64,000 nt of DNA from Chrysemys picta bellii (Eukaryota > Chordata > Testudines > Emydidae), in the NCBI RefSeq assembly GCF_011386835.1, contig NC_088797.1, positions 92,204,264 through 92,268,263 on the forward strand, in the 5' to 3' direction. The position numbers and the translations under genes are program-made. Below, in pieces: positions 1-12,039 of this stretch. The stretch's first letter is position 1. Every line of letters starts with the position of its first letter. Below the pieces are notes generated by a model. That model ran no database searches. It was not told the DNA's origin and worked only from the letters and a program-made list of their open reading frames with translations.

Positions 1-426
1 TATAACAACTGACCATAAGCTACTTTTAGGACTTCTGGGGTAGACCAAAGCTAATCCCCCTTTGGCTTCTGCATGCTGGCAATGTTGGGCATTATTGCTA
101 ATAGCCTACCAATATCACCTGATCTATAAGCCTGGACCAATAATTGCTAACACGGATGGCCTCAGTCAGCTGCCAGTGGGTAAAACACTAGAAGTCACTC
201 CTGTACCTCAAGCAGTGGTCCTAGCTTTAGCCCAATTAGAAGACAGTCCACTAACAGCTAAACTGATCATTTATTTGACTAACAGGAATCTTGTTCTGTT
301 CCAGGTGTCTCCAAGCCTGGATGGGCCCAGTTGACAATATCTTTGGACATATGTCCTTAATTTCACAGGTCTTTTGGAACTAAAACGGTGAAGTGGAGTT
401 CTGCACTGAGGATCATGAGTCATAAT
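1..426 (+). pseudogene. Ty3/gypsy pol remnant: RNase H C-terminal end (5' part outside window)
   Basis: The reading begins in a TTDHK-like stretch and runs into residues reading KPGPIIANTDGLSQLPV. This matches the end of the RNase H domain of Ty3/gypsy polymerases, where a 'kpG..n..aDaLSRlP' block is typical. The longest open piece is 62-334 (90 codons), continuing into the poorly conserved linker before integrase. Stops and frame breaks are frequent, so this is a dead copy. It is 5' truncated by the window edge, and the downstream part of the same polyprotein resumes after the hAT insertion at 427-870. Confidence 0.8.
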
Positions 427-870
427 CAGTGTTCCCTCTAATTTTTCCCACGCATGTGCGGAATGAATTTTGTTTTGTGTCGCACATCACCTCCATATTG
501 GTGCACATAACAAATTCATGTGGTGGGGGTGGGGCTTAGAGGTTTGGAGTGTGAGAGGAGGCTCAGGACTGGGGCAGAGGGTTGGGTTGCAGGGGGGTGA
601 GGGCTCTGGCTGGGGGTGTGGGCTCTGGGGTGCAGCCAGGGATGAGGAGTTTGGGGAGCAGGCTGCCCCAGGGCTCTGGTGGGGAGAGGACTCCCCCCAG
701 CCCTCTCTCACCTCAGCATGACCTGGGCTGGGGCCACGGGACAGGTGCCTCTCCCCCAGCTGCAGCAGGTCTGGGACTGGGAGAGAGGCATCTTTCCCTG
801 CCGCAGCCATGAGCACCTGTGCAGCACTTAATGGGCTGCTGCGCCGCCACGCAGCTTAGAGGGAACTTAG
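427..870. mobile_element. Non-autonomous hAT transposon inserted in the gypsy pol remnant
   Basis: The element starts CAGTGTTCCCTCTAA and ends TTAGAGGGAACTTAG, giving imperfect 15-bp terminal inverted repeats. It is flanked by the perfect 8-bp direct repeat GTCATAAT (419-426 and 871-878), the size made by hAT transposases. The 444-bp interior is G-rich with no transposase frame, so it needed a helper. Open frames over 470-816 lie inside this element and are not genes. Confidence 0.9.
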
Positions 871-878
871 GTCATAAT

Positions 879-1957
879 ACCTCCTAAGGCAAGAAAGTTA
901 ATATTGGAGGAACTGCAGAGAACAAATCCTGGGTCACCAGAATGAAAACTCTGGCCAGAAGTTACATCAGGTGGCCACATGCCAACAACTAAGAAAATTT
1001 GTCTCCAGTATTGGACTTATCACTGTACAAATGGCCAGGAAAGTCTTGGATCAGACTGCACATCAATAATGCTGGTCTCTTCCTTTAGTCAATGTTCCCT
1101 ATATGGATGCACATTCTAAGTGGATGAAAGTCATTCCTGCCAAAGTAGTTATCTCATCTATAATTACTGAGGAGCATAGTTTCTCATTCAGCACACATGG
1201 ACTGTCTGAGATTGTGGTCTCCGACAATGCTTGTCTTTACCAATGAGGAATCTCAGGCCCTCTTGAGAGCTAGTGGGCTGAAACATAACATCTGCTCTCT
1301 ACCACCAATCCATGAACAAGTTAGTAGAGAGGGCCATTCAATCCTTTAAGAAGGGACCCAAGAAGGATACTGAGGGATTGCTGCAGATGAGGCTGTCTCG
1401 GTTCTTGTGTAATTACAGAACAACCCCTCATTCCACAACAGGGGTATCACCTGTGATGAAGCAGCTGATACATACCCACTTGTGTTTCTTGAGACATTGT
1501 CTGAAGAAACAAGTGTGTTAACATCAAGAAAATATGGAAAACAATCATGATCATCAACAGGACACAAACTTTTTGGCTGTCTGGCATGATTGTAAAAGCT
1601 ACAGGACCATTTTCTTATCAGGTTGCTGTAGTAGATTCCCTCATGAGACATCATGTAGATCATCTGCTTGCCCAAGAGAGAGGCGAGGAACCTGAGTCAG
1701 ATCCAAAGTATTCATCTTTGACTGGTGATGGTGGATCAGCAGATGCTACTCTTCCTATGATTTACCCAAGTTCAGAGTCAGTCAGGGGAAGCAGAGTCTT
1801 CTCCTGCTGGTACTCCAGTGGACCTCTGGAGGAACTTGCCTGGGGGATTTCTGCCTCTTCTGGCTATGTGGGGGAAATCTACTCTGGTTTGCCATTGCTC
1901 CACAAGACATCACAAACTCCCTGTCCACTTGAATCCATAGATAGTGTGTGGGACTGA
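879..1957 (+). pseudogene. Ty3/gypsy integrase remnant
   Basis: After the hAT insertion the gypsy polyprotein resumes. Around 940-985 the frame reads RMKTLARSYI, the conserved end of the integrase zinc-binding region. The catalytic core follows in different frames: YMDAHSKW near 1100-1123 (first Asp), VVSDNACL near 1213-1236 (second Asp) and NKLVERAIQSFK near 1315-1350 (Glu). All three acidic residues of the D,D(35)E triad are therefore still visible. The C-terminal block (1547-1680) reads TGPFSYQV and then MRHHVDHL, typical of vertebrate gypsy integrases. No chromodomain is seen. Frame shifts and an in-frame stop near 1243 show it is inactive. Confidence 0.85.
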
Positions 1958-2083
1958 CTTGAGGCAGAATAATCCTCTTTTTTTTAACACACAGTGTCTA
2001 CCCTGCACCTCTAGTTCCAGTTACTATACTGAGTTGTTGATTTTCCTATCAAGGAACCTTTGTTGAACTTTGACAGGGAGGGA

Positions 2084-2275
2084 TGGTGTATTCGTTGGTT
2101 ATTTTTGTTGTTTCCTGGTCGTTCAGGATATTTATTTTAGGATAATCCTAAAACATATTCTGGGGTGTGCATTTTGCCTCATCCCTGGGAGCCATTTTGT
2201 AAGTTAATAATGAAGCAGTTGTTGTGACCAGACCCAGTGTGTTGTGCTCTCTACATATCCTGAGTGGCTGTAACA
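2084..2275 (+). mobile_element. Probable 3' LTR of the Ty3/gypsy element
   Basis: A purine-rich tract (GACAGGGAGGGA, 2072-2083) lies where a polypurine tract is expected, followed at once by TGGTGTATTC. The block ends at CTGTAACA, giving TG...CA termini and a length of about 192 bp. The position about 130 bp downstream of the integrase remnant fits a short gypsy LTR. The 5' LTR lies outside the window, so the ends cannot be confirmed by pairing. Confidence 0.55.
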
Positions 2276-2328
2276 ATTTTATACAATGGAGACAGCCCAA
2301 AGGTTCTGAGCAGAATTCATTTAGGCAT

Positions 2329-2911
2329 TGTCATAGTGCAAGCCATCCTTGCATGCCCCCTTGCAGTCATGCATGGTGCCTCATGTGATCCCTGCCTCAA
2401 TTTCCTCTCACCCAGGGTATAAACAAGTCCAAGCCAGCCTTCAGTTACTAAAGAGAACTCCCTTTGGTGGATCTTATTTACTAATGATAAAAAACAACAC
2501 AAAGTAGAAGTGAGACCTTCACACAGTCACTCCATGGGAAAACTACATCTCTGGGTTAGACAGTCTGGCACCTTGGCCCTTCAGCCATGGAGCACTCTTA
2601 CATTGAGTTCTCTGTCTGGACGCTGTTGGCCGAAGAATCGCAGGCATGTCCCTCTTTGATGGGTAAGACCTTAGTAGCTATCTTGGAGATCCCTCACCCA
2701 GTTCCTTCTGCTGAGATGCTCTTGCACTCTTCCCCTGGGAGCAGGTTCTCTCCAGGATTGCTTTCTCCCCATAAGCCCAGTCTTTCTAGAAGCACCTTCT
2801 CCCTGGGAGTATCTGCCCTAAGTGAGTTTGGATAATCTTTTTATTTTGTCCAGGTGCTTCACAGGCAGACTGGGCCCAGACTCCCTTTAAAGGGGCCAGT
2901 CACCCATGAGA
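2329..2911. mobile_element. Probable solo LTR
   Basis: The block starts TGTCATAGTG and ends CCCATGAGA, nearly inverted TGTCAT/ATGACA-type termini. The five bases before it are GGCAT and the five after are GGAAT, an LTR-type target duplication with one mismatch. The interior resembles, from memory, a dispersed turtle repeat. A CCTTTAAAGGG motif near the right end could be a minus-strand TATA region, but the orientation is not settled. The 90-codon frames within it look like chance. Confidence 0.5.
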
Positions 2912-4500
2912 GGAATGTATGGACTTACAAATTTTCTTGATCTTCATTTTTCCTTCCGTTTTGTCAAGTTCCAGTCAGTATTGCTTGAGTATTCCCTACT
3001 CATGAAATAATAACCATAATTTGGGCTGAAAAATGTAAGGCTTAAAGCCTGAATGGTTATAGGGAAATAAACTCTGAGGCTTATTAGCCCAGGATACAGT
3101 TAATTTTGAGTAAACAGGATTACTCTAACTTTATTACCGTGCTGAAATGTCTGCTCTCTCTCTCTCTCTCCCTCTCTCTCCCTCCTCTCACTCCAATGTG
3201 CTCCTTTGACTACTCTTGTCCTCACAGCTCCCCAACCATATGTGCGCACGTAACATCGCTGCCTCAGTTTGACCTTCAATTAAGACCAGCTTTTTCAGTA
3301 TCTCCCTTCTTTTTTCCATATCTCCAGTTTCTTCTTTTTGCTCCTAAAGGAGTATTTGCCTTCTGCATGGCTAGTGAATAGCTGGGGTTAGGTGGGATGA
3401 CTGAAGTTGAGGTAGCCATGCTTGGTGTGGACATGTCTAGGGGGAATTTTGAGGGCAGGAGCCAATCAGAATAGAGGGTTTTATAGCAGTCAGAATAGAG
3501 ATTTGCATAATCCCTGTGTAATAAGGCAGCCCCTCCTCATGAACCCACCCATGGCAGGCCAGAGCATAACTTGTACACCTAGCCTCAGTTTTCCTTTTTG
3601 TCCCTCCATGAAAGGAACACCAACACCTCTGGCCAGAGAAAGGGAACATAGCTATAGCTGCCCTGTGCCATAGTACACGCCAGCTGCTTGTAATGGTCAC
3701 TTCTGGGGATGTTGACAATTGTAAATTAGACTGTTGTAACTTTATGTTGAGAGACCAGCCTCATCCACAAGATTGGGGAGTAAAAAGGGGACATAGGTGA
3801 CCTTTAAAAACACCCCAATGCCAAAGTGTGCTGTGTGCACCTTTTGCTACAGCCAAAGATTTAGCCCTGGTTGTGTTCGAATATTTCAGTTCTTGGATGC
3901 TGAGACTTGCATTATTTTGGCCAAAGAGGCGATTCCCTGCACCAAAAACAAACAGCAGGGGGATTTTTGTGAAAGTGGGCTCACTTAAAAACCAAAATTT
4001 GGGGTTTCTGCAGAACTCTTATGGAAGTAACCTCTGAGTACCACAAAACATAGAATTTGCAGTCCCAGTTGCTCCCAGAAGGTGTCACTACAGGACAACA
4101 AAAAACATTCAATCTAAGAGAGGCTATGTAAATACTTTAACAATAAATTTAATGTGACCATGTGCATAGAATAACCATAAATAACCTCTGTTGCTATTCT
4201 TGGTTTTATATTTAGAAGCTCAAGCTTTCCGTTATTAGACTAACATTAAAACTGTTGTATTTATGGTGAGACAAAAACCAAGAGAACATAGAACCAGTTG
4301 TAATGTTTGCTCTCTGGTATTGTTTTTCAGTAATGAAATGACTTCTGGAATAGATTTTTATAACTGACTTATTAAACAAAACCTGAAGAATGTTTGTTTT
4401 TTGTTCAGCAATAAAAACAGTCATGGGAAAAGCATGATTTTTGTCCATAAAAGGACTGGTCACCGGGTCAATTGAGTAGACTTTATAAAAACGGTATCAT
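2912..4500. other. Unassigned sequence with a (CT)n tract
   Basis: No gene is recognised. A CT-rich simple repeat lies at 3154-3189. The part around 3455-3490 carries GGAGCCAATCAGAATAGAG followed by TTTTATAGC, a CCAAT/TATA-like arrangement that could come from an old LTR, but no ends could be found. Short open frames here show no family signature. Confidence 0.4.
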
Positions 4501-4501
4501 C

Positions 4502-4522
4502 TTTTTTTTTTTTTTTTTTTTT
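4502..4522. repeat. Poly-T tract
   Basis: There are 21 consecutive T residues. No SINE or LINE body was recognised on either side, so it may be a simple repeat. Confidence 0.9.
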
Positions 4523-5946
4523 GGCATTATCATTGGTATGTTCCCCGGTGCTTCCTCTGTCCAACTGTAACCAATATTTCATTTTGATTAGAAGGTAAAA
4601 GGTCAGGAGCTTATTTACATAAGTGTTATACAGCTAAATAAACTACTGTTAATGGTTTTTATTCTGCAAAATCATCATATAAAAATGATACAAATAACCT
4701 CATCCATGACTGTGTTAAAGCACTCAATTTGGGAATAAAGGGAGTATCCATGTAAGGTTAACCAAGATCTGTAGCTGTTCATGACAGATTAATTTCAAGT
4801 ATATGTACTCACCTTTTGAGTACTCTCTCAATAAGTAGTGACCTCAGACCCTAACACACATTCTAGGCCAAAGATTAGTAATTGCCCTTTATGTAGTTTG
4901 TAGCTTATACTACCTCTTGGCCACTCTTTGTGTATACACACTCCCCATATCCTCAGTATTTTATAACATGTTACATTTCTCAGCCCAAACACTTGAAAAT
5001 GAAATCTCAAATGTAGTTCTAAACAGTCACAGATTTTGTAGAGCTAAGTACCTTAGAAAAAATGTGTAATGTATAAGCATCCTATTTCCCTTTCTTTTTA
5101 TGTGTTAGGCACTGTACAAACACAATGGGATCCTTGTCCATGCCTGGGGCTCCTGTGTGCTACTGCAATACATATAATATATTCATTAAATGATATAAAA
5201 ACTTATACTGAAATCATTATGGTAATATTATAGCTATGGTAGAAGAGGCACCTTCAGGGCTAGATTAAGATGTTTCTGGGCCCAGACCCATCAGAACTTT
5301 GTCCCCCTTCTTCCCCTACCTTCCAGATGGTCAGTAAAACAATGTGTGTTGTGCATACTGTCTGAGCTGGACTCTCTCAACTCCCAGCTGCTGCCTGTTT
5401 CCCCATCCCATTTCCTTGGGTCACCTCCTTCCCCTGAATGCATTGTGACATGGCCTCAGTTCTGACATGTATTCCCTTTGATCATGTTATTTTAGGGTAA
5501 ACATAGCCCCAATGGGCAATAGTCTCTGTAAAACTGCTCAGAAATGACGTTCTCTGATAGTTACAAAATCTGCATGCATCACATTGTCCTTCAAGTTCCG
5601 ATTTCACATTTCACCACTCTTCTTAGGATCAGGGGTGGGGGAAGAGCAAGAGAGAGAGCAAGCTGGGCTTGCTCCTCTCCAGTTACCCCACCAGAGCTAG
5701 CAAGGGATCTCAGTAGCCTATTCTCTTTTCCCTCCTCCCACTGACTTGGATAATAGCCACATCATGTCGCTAACTTAAGCTATATCTTCCACTAGGTCAT
5801 GTTGTGCTGAAGATTCAGGGTTCAAACCCTCCCAATTTTGCATTCTGTAGGGATTGTTGCAGTTGCACATCATAAGATTTCTTTATATCTTTTTCCTTCT
5901 AACAAAGCCTAATAAATTGCATTACAAAACTAAGTTAAAAGAATGT
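4523..5946. other. AT-rich sequence without recognised gene
   Basis: No coding signature was seen. 5104-5190 (GCACTGTACAAACACAATGG, then GCTCC..GTGCTACTGCAATAC) belongs to a dispersed repeat that has a second, longer copy at 47585-47715. The rest shows nothing that I can name. Confidence 0.4.
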
Positions 5947-6120
5947 TATTTAGGTTGCAAAGTCAAGAACTTGAAAGTTAGGAAATGCCAGAATCTATTT
6001 CCCATGCAAGCTTAGTGCTACCCCTTGTGCCTTAAGCATTACGCTATGATCTTTAATTACATGGTCATATCCTATTTTTTTCCACAAGACTCCTGCCTCA
6101 TTCAGTGCACAGGATGGGCC
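5947..6120 (+). repeat. Dispersed repeat, copy 1 of a related pair
   Basis: This stretch and 7003-7160 align with many mismatches. Both read (GGTT/GATT)GCAAAGTCAA, then a GGAAAT..CAGAA core, then GCATTA..AT...TCTTTAA.TAC..G.TCA.AT. It looks like an old interspersed element of unknown class. The copies are in direct orientation about 1 kb apart. Confidence 0.55.
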
Positions 6121-7002
6121 TGTTAAAAGGGTATATGGAGAAAGGTGATAGAGTAGAGGTTGTGGTGTGTGGGCTGTGATTTATGGTTGTTGCAAGGGTC
6201 AAGTGTGTGTTTGTGGGTGGAAGAATAGAGGGTGTGTAATGTTTGGTGACTGAACTTTTAATTGCCGGGGTGTATTTGTGTCAGGTATGTAGAGTGTGTA
6301 GGAGCCCTAAAACATATTACACACAAATATTGTCCAGGACATAGTTTGCTAATGGGTTTTTTTAGTGCTTAATGGGAGGTTGAAGATTCTGCGTGGGCAA
6401 GGAGGAGAGAATCTATGAGAAGGCTTAAGTGCAGCTGCTGACAGAGAATGTTTTATTCATTAGCAGTTATGCATGAACTACTATGTTCCAGCAGCAGCAA
6501 ATGAACCTATATGTAGCAGCAGTTACATATGAACCCTTTTTTGTTGTAGGATAAAATCTGCCAGAAAAGCATAGTTCCTGATGGAGAAGGTTTTATGGAT
6601 ACCTAGCTTACATCCATCCAACCTGCATGTGCCTGGTTTCAGGTTATAATGTGAACAACTAACAATGACCCTAACCTCAATATTAAAAAAAGCTTGCCCC
6701 AGATGGATGGACCTTTCTGCCATTTTTTTTTTATAAATGGGGAATGTTTTTAAGAAATATCACTCAACAATTAAATAGGACTGCCAAGGAAAAAATTCAG
6801 CAAGAGTCTAAATTCAAAGACATTCCTATTAATTTTTTATGTATTTTTGTTTTGCTTAGTACATTTTTAACAGGCATGATGACTATCTATGTAAAATTTT
6901 GTACTTTTAGCAAAAAACAGGAATTTTAGGCCCCCGCTTTAAGCCCAACCCTAACTGTGGAGTTGCTACTCTGTATGATTGGAAAACAAAACAAAAATTG
7001 TT
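6121..7002. other. Unassigned sequence, partly GT-rich
   Basis: 6140-6310 is enriched in GTGTG-like words. 6440-6540 repeats AGCAGCAG and TATG(C/A)AT words at low order. No gene, RNA or named repeat was recognised. Confidence 0.35.
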
Positions 7003-7160
7003 ACAAGAATTTAAGATTGCAAAGTCAACTGCTCAAAAGTTCGGAAATAACAGAAATAAGATTCTGTCCAATCTGAATTTAGTCCCTCTGTTCATATGCA
7101 TTATGATACCGTCTTTAACTACCTGATCACATATTATTTTTTGAAAAACTCATTCTCCTC
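7003..7160 (+). repeat. Dispersed repeat, copy 2 of a related pair
   Basis: This is the diverged direct copy of the repeat at 5947-6120, sharing the GCAAAGTCAA start and the GCATTATGAT..TCTTTAACTAC segment. It is followed at about 7180-7260 by an A/T-rich stretch of AAATTTTTCAG and AAAATG words similar to 30600-30720. Confidence 0.55.
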
Positions 7161-7304
7161 TTTCTTACTGTTTTAGCAGTAGAGCTGGATGAAATTTTTC
7201 AGTGAAAAATGCAGATTGGGCAAAACTGAAATGTTTTTAAATTCATATTGGTTTCCCCAAATTATGTTGGCAGAGAAAAAAATCCCTACACATTCAGGCT
7301 GTCT

Positions 7305-8525
7305 GCACCCCAATGATTTTTCTAGGTGCCAAAGTCAGAGACCCTTTGTGACTCTAGCCTATGGTATATAGAATATGAAGACTTTCCTCTCTCTCCCCCC
7401 AACCCCAAAGTACCCATTCCTATATATCCAGATTGACATCTACAGCATTCAGTTGGATAGCAAAATCTATAACCCTGAGGGGTAAACAATGATGCATGAA
7501 TGCTTGAGTCATATGAGTACCTTAGCTTGAAGTACACATTATAACTCTCACTGAAGAAGACTCATGTGGACTTTTGGAAAAATGGCAGTTAAACCACTAC
7601 CTCCATGACCATGTTGACTCTCTGCCCCAATAGCATTTGTCTTTGGTTAGGAACGAAGCATACTCTGAATCTTTTGACAAAAATTAATAATTTGGACATG
7701 TGATCGATGATGTCCATATTTCTTGGAGCATCTGAGGAATAATTAAAATGTACTTCAGGGAATGTATACAGTGCAATAGCAGAACAGATAATATGTATTT
7801 AAGGCAGAATTCAAAGGACTGTATTAGGATTACAAAAAGCAGTGGGATAAAGGAAGTGACCTTTCAATTTCATCTCACTGTTTCGAGTTTAACCCTGGTG
7901 ATTAGAGTACTCACCCTGAATGTGGAGATCCAGGATGCAGTTCCTCTGGTCTAGTGATGCGTTAGTTATTTCTCCAAAGTGGAACTGCATCAACAGGAGA
8001 GATTGAGGGAGTGCCACATCAGAATATCCCATAACCCAGTGGATAGGGCACGCACCTGAGAGGTAGCAGATCCCTATTCAAAGCCCTTCTCCTCCTCAGG
8101 TAGACAGGGGGGACTTAAACTGGGAGTTTCCCACATCGCAGGTGAATACTCTAACTGTTGGGCTAAAGTTATGAGGAAGATGGTCATCTCACACACTACC
8201 CCCTCTCCCCAGCTTCTTGCAAGAAACACCTTGGGCACCCAGAGAGAGTTCACAGCTCAGAATCCCATGCAGAGAGAGGCGCCTCTCCCCAGCCTGGAGT
8301 TAGGTGCTGAACTGCCTGAGGGGGTGGCACTTAGGACCCATCTCTCTTCTTGGCATCTCCAGTTAGCTAGTTTAGGCAGGGAGCCACCTACTGTGCTGGC
8401 TTTTGTGAATCCCAGTCCTTGATGGCTATCACATTCCATTCTTGTGTAAAAAGCCTGAACTCAGGCTTTGTGAATCCCAGTGATTTTCTAGGTGCCTAAG
8501 TCTCCTTGTGAATCTGGCCCTATAT
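7305..8525. repeat. Composite old repeat region with tRNA-like segments
   Basis: 7308-7375 (TGATTTTTCTAGGTGCC..AAGTC...TTTGTGA.TCTAGCC) and 8470-8520 (TGATTTTCTAGGTGCCTAAG...TTGTGAATCTGGCC) share one repeat end. Between them lie two tRNA-like heads (about 7893-7950 and 8033-8085) and one inverted tRNA-like head (about 8108-8167). The frames 8171-8422 and 8257-8439 lie within this repeat. The family is not named with certainty. Confidence 0.45.
8033..8167. mobile_element. Inverted pair of tRNA-like SINE heads
   Basis: The left half reads AACCCAGTGGATAGGGCACGC and later CTATTCAAAGCCC, resembling RNA polymerase III box A and box B. The right half, read on the minus strand, gives TTTAGCCCAACAGTTAGAGT...CAGTTTAAGTCCC, the same module inverted. 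Neither half can fold as an intact tRNA, and both are diverged, so this is a SINE-type relic rather than a tRNA gene. Confidence 0.5.
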
Positions 8526-9152
8526 CTACATTCCCTTTGTTTATGTCAGCCCTTTATGATATTGTTGCCATTCAATTAAAGGCTTTCTTGGAAGTTTTAA
8601 AATGTTTAACTTGTAGTGTGTGCATACACTGCCAGTTATATGCATTTTTTCATAGAGAGTAGGTATATATTGCTGCCTATATATCCGGCTTGCAGACAGC
8701 AAGTACCATTTCAATTATCATTTATCATTTTTTTTCCTTTTGTTTTGCATCCAGGATTCTTCTGCTCCAAGAAATGGCTTATTGTTTATTTTCCTTTACA
8801 TAAATGCACTCACAATATTTTGGAGAAAAAAATCATTGGCCAATTATGTAATTTTTACTGTAGTAAACACACCACATATTGTGGCATCATTCCATAGATT
8901 GAAGTTCTCAATTTTTTTTAATGGAGAGATTTTCCTAGAGCACGTCCCCTTCCATTCACAAGCGCATAACATTATTGTGGCAACTATAGCAATTGTTTAC
9001 AGTGAAAAGTAATAATTGAATATAATATTAGCTGTCTGTTGGTGAATTTCAGCAGCTGGAAACAGAGAGGTGATCATGTGTCTGGTCATGTCTCCAGAGA
9101 AAGCTGGCAAGGCAAGCGTTCTGTGGGGCAAAGGTCATGGAATGTGATGAGT

Positions 9153-9227
9153 CATCCCTGAGTCTGAGGGTTCTGAGCCTAATCAGGATCAGGGTGATTA
9201 GGCTTAGAACCCTCAGATTCAGGGATG
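9153..9227. repeat. Near-perfect inverted repeat (33-bp arms, 9-bp loop)
   Basis: CATCCCTGAGTCTGAGGG... (9153-9185) pairs with 9195-9227 read on the other strand, with two mismatches in 33 bases. The loop is GGATCAGGG. An outer pair, TGTGATGAGT (9143-9152) and ACTCATCACA (9247-9256), suggests the palindrome continues with an indel. It may be the core of a fold-back transposon, but no target duplication was found. Confidence 0.8.
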
Positions 9228-9256
9228 GTTCATCAAGCTCAGAACACTCATCACAC

Positions 9257-12039
9257 AGAGCACGATTTAAAAATCACTGGCATAGGTCATGAGTACATTA
9301 CATTCTATATAGCTAAACAAAGCAGAACAATATCTTTTCTAACAGCAGAATACCATCACATTATAATTTAAAGACCCTATGTGCTGCTCTCAGTCCAGGG
9401 TAAAATTTTCTTACATATCAGTGGGCGTTGCAGACATAAAAAGGAGAGTATGCTGATTTTAAGCTACTGAAATATTTAGCTTGAAATCTGTTCAGACATC
9501 TCTGGGAAAGGAATTTGGATTTAAGTAAAAAGAACTGAGATATAAGTCTTTTTCAGCTTGTTTGATGTTTGCTGAAGAGACTGTACATTACACTTGACAA
9601 ATGTAAATATCATGTTTGAAAAACTTTTTGTTTTCCTATAATTCCTAATATGTAAATCTGTGATCAATTTGCTGAACACCTACCTTTCCTTTTGGCTTAT
9701 GTGTGCAAATTTATAATTTAAGTAGCTTTTTCCATAGTCCTGGGGGCTAGGGTGTATGGGAAAGACCTACCTACAGTCTCCACAAATACATTCAAGTCAT
9801 AAGGGTTTAATTTAAAAATAAAACAACAAAAAATACTTATGGTATATTTAAGTATCTTGATTGTTTTCAATATTCTTAAATTATACAAATGTATGTAGAA
9901 GAAATCACAATCCTTCTTCAAAGGGATATTTACCATATCATAATGTAGACATTATTCGAAAGAGACACAAGCCAGATTCTGAACTCTAATTTTGCACTAG
10001 TGTAACTAAGATCAGTATCTGGCACAGAGTCTGCTTTTGAGCTCAGTAGCAAAATGCTTATTGACTTCAGTGTGAAAAGCATGAGGCCCTTAATCTCTCT
10101 TTCTAAATATTCTTTTCATTTTAATCTGAGGTATGAATAGTGGTGGGAGAACGTTAAAATGTTTGTAGGTTTTCCTTTTGGGACTATATACAAAAAGTTC
10201 AATGCTCCTCCAGGATTTATCCAAGGCCTGAAATTTTGAGCCCAACCTTCCTGTGACCATCTGGATTTTCTCCCTCTTGATGTAGTTTGTCAATGCCAAA
10301 GGCCTACTTTCCCTGACAGCATGTCCTCTTCAGTGCCCATAGGATTTTAGATGAGCGTGGGTACGCTAAGGTGTGCTTACTGGGAAATTCCTCATACAGT
10401 AAGACAGCAGCAGGAGCTGGTGTTAAGAAAACTGGATCATATTGCACGACTAATGCCATTAAAGGGGGATAGAGGAAGTCTTCCTTTCCATGACCTGCTG
10501 CTGTGGAGAAGGGGGGGCGGGAAATGCCACCCCGTAAAGATCAAGGCAAATGTACTGCAGTAGTGGGTATGGTCAGTGAGTGAGAAGAATTGGGGGTTGA
10601 GATGAATGAAGATTCAGGACTTTTCTTATTTTATCTGAAATGTTTCTGACGTAATTAGCCCTGCCAACGCATAATCCTTTTTAAACCTTCATCATTTTCT
10701 GCCCTTGGGATAAGAGTTTGCAAAGTTGGAGGCATGTTTATAGAAGTGGTGAATGGGTTCTCTTTTCTAGTGGACTATACAGACACAAATTATTTTGTTA
10801 GTAAGAATGATCCTTCATAATCTCAATATAATTGCAGGGTTTGGTGTATAGTGCATATCAACTACAGAAAGAGTCTTCTCTCTTAACAATTAATCATTCC
10901 AGATACTGTATGTACACTGTAGCAATTCCCAAAGACACTGACACATATAGCACATTATTACTTATGGGTATTGCATAATCTGTTGAATGCCATGTAGTTT
11001 CTTTTACAGCACTTGAGTAACCTAGTCATGACCTTTCATGAGACAAGCTTGGCAGTTACAAGACCCAGATGCCAAGCCTGGGAATTCATTTTCTCACTAG
11101 TAGCAATTGGGTGTTTGCTAGTCTGGCTCCACTGCCGGCTATTGTGATTTCTGTGAGGATCAGCCTATGTTGGGACTGTGGTTGCTAATCTGAACCGTGT
11201 TTTCCAAAGGTAGATTTACATATATGAGGAATGTTCTCACTGTTTATTTGTTGGGAAATAAAATTTTGTGTGTGTATGTGTGTGTTTGTGTGTGTGGAGG
11301 CTAGTTGTTTCCCCTTAGATAAGGTTGAAGTGAATTTCCTGTTAAACTTAAAATTTTTGGTCCCTCCTCTAACTTCGCTCTTTAAAGCAAGCCATTTTAA
11401 ATTGTACATGGCAGGTCTATCAATGTTGGATTTGTTCATTTGTTTTTAAAGTTTTAGATGAAATTGGACAAGCATTTGGAAGACATGGGGACTCAAAGCT
11501 TTCTGTTTACAATATCCTGATAACTTTTTTAAGGCTCAACGAAGTCTTGATCTGAAGCCTAATGAAGTCAATGGGAATCTTTATATTAATTTCAGATGAA
11601 CTTTTGATTCTGCCCCAAAATTTTTCAATTTAATTATCTACAAATGACAGATTTATTCTGCTTTGTTGTCCTCCTTGAGAAGAGGTGCCTTTTTAAAATT
11701 TATTTTATGTTTTGCTTAGTGTGGGAATTAAAAAGATGCATAGAGATATTAGTTTTACAATCAGAAATATATTTATATTAAAAATGTTTATAATATAATC
11801 TGCCTTGTGTTTGGCTCCAGGCTTTGCTTCTGCTACTGTTGGCCTGAACTAGATTTTTACTTTCCTATGTTCACTAATTTTAAACTGATCCAATCAAAAT
11901 TTAACACAGCATGTCTTATCCACTTTTTATAGCACTTTTTGGAAACTTTGGTACAAACTGGAGAACAATCTTTTAGATAAGGGTTCAAAAATAGATTTGT
12001 AAAACTCTAGTCTCCCAACTATGTTTTATCTTGTACCCA
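9257..12039. other. AT-rich sequence with a TG microsatellite
   Basis: No gene is recognised. 11267-11297 is an interrupted (TG)n tract. 9990-10080 is a fragment of the old 'CCAGATTCTGA...GTGTAA' repeat seen elsewhere in the window (13325-13385, 21825-21908, 43082-43165). Open frames at 10090-10299, 10351-10563 and 11185-11449 carry no recognisable motif. Confidence 0.4.

Noticed and set aside
8033..8167. tRNA gene
   Set aside because: Box A and box B resemblance is present, but the cloverleaf is not maintained and the module is repeated and inverted, as in a SINE.
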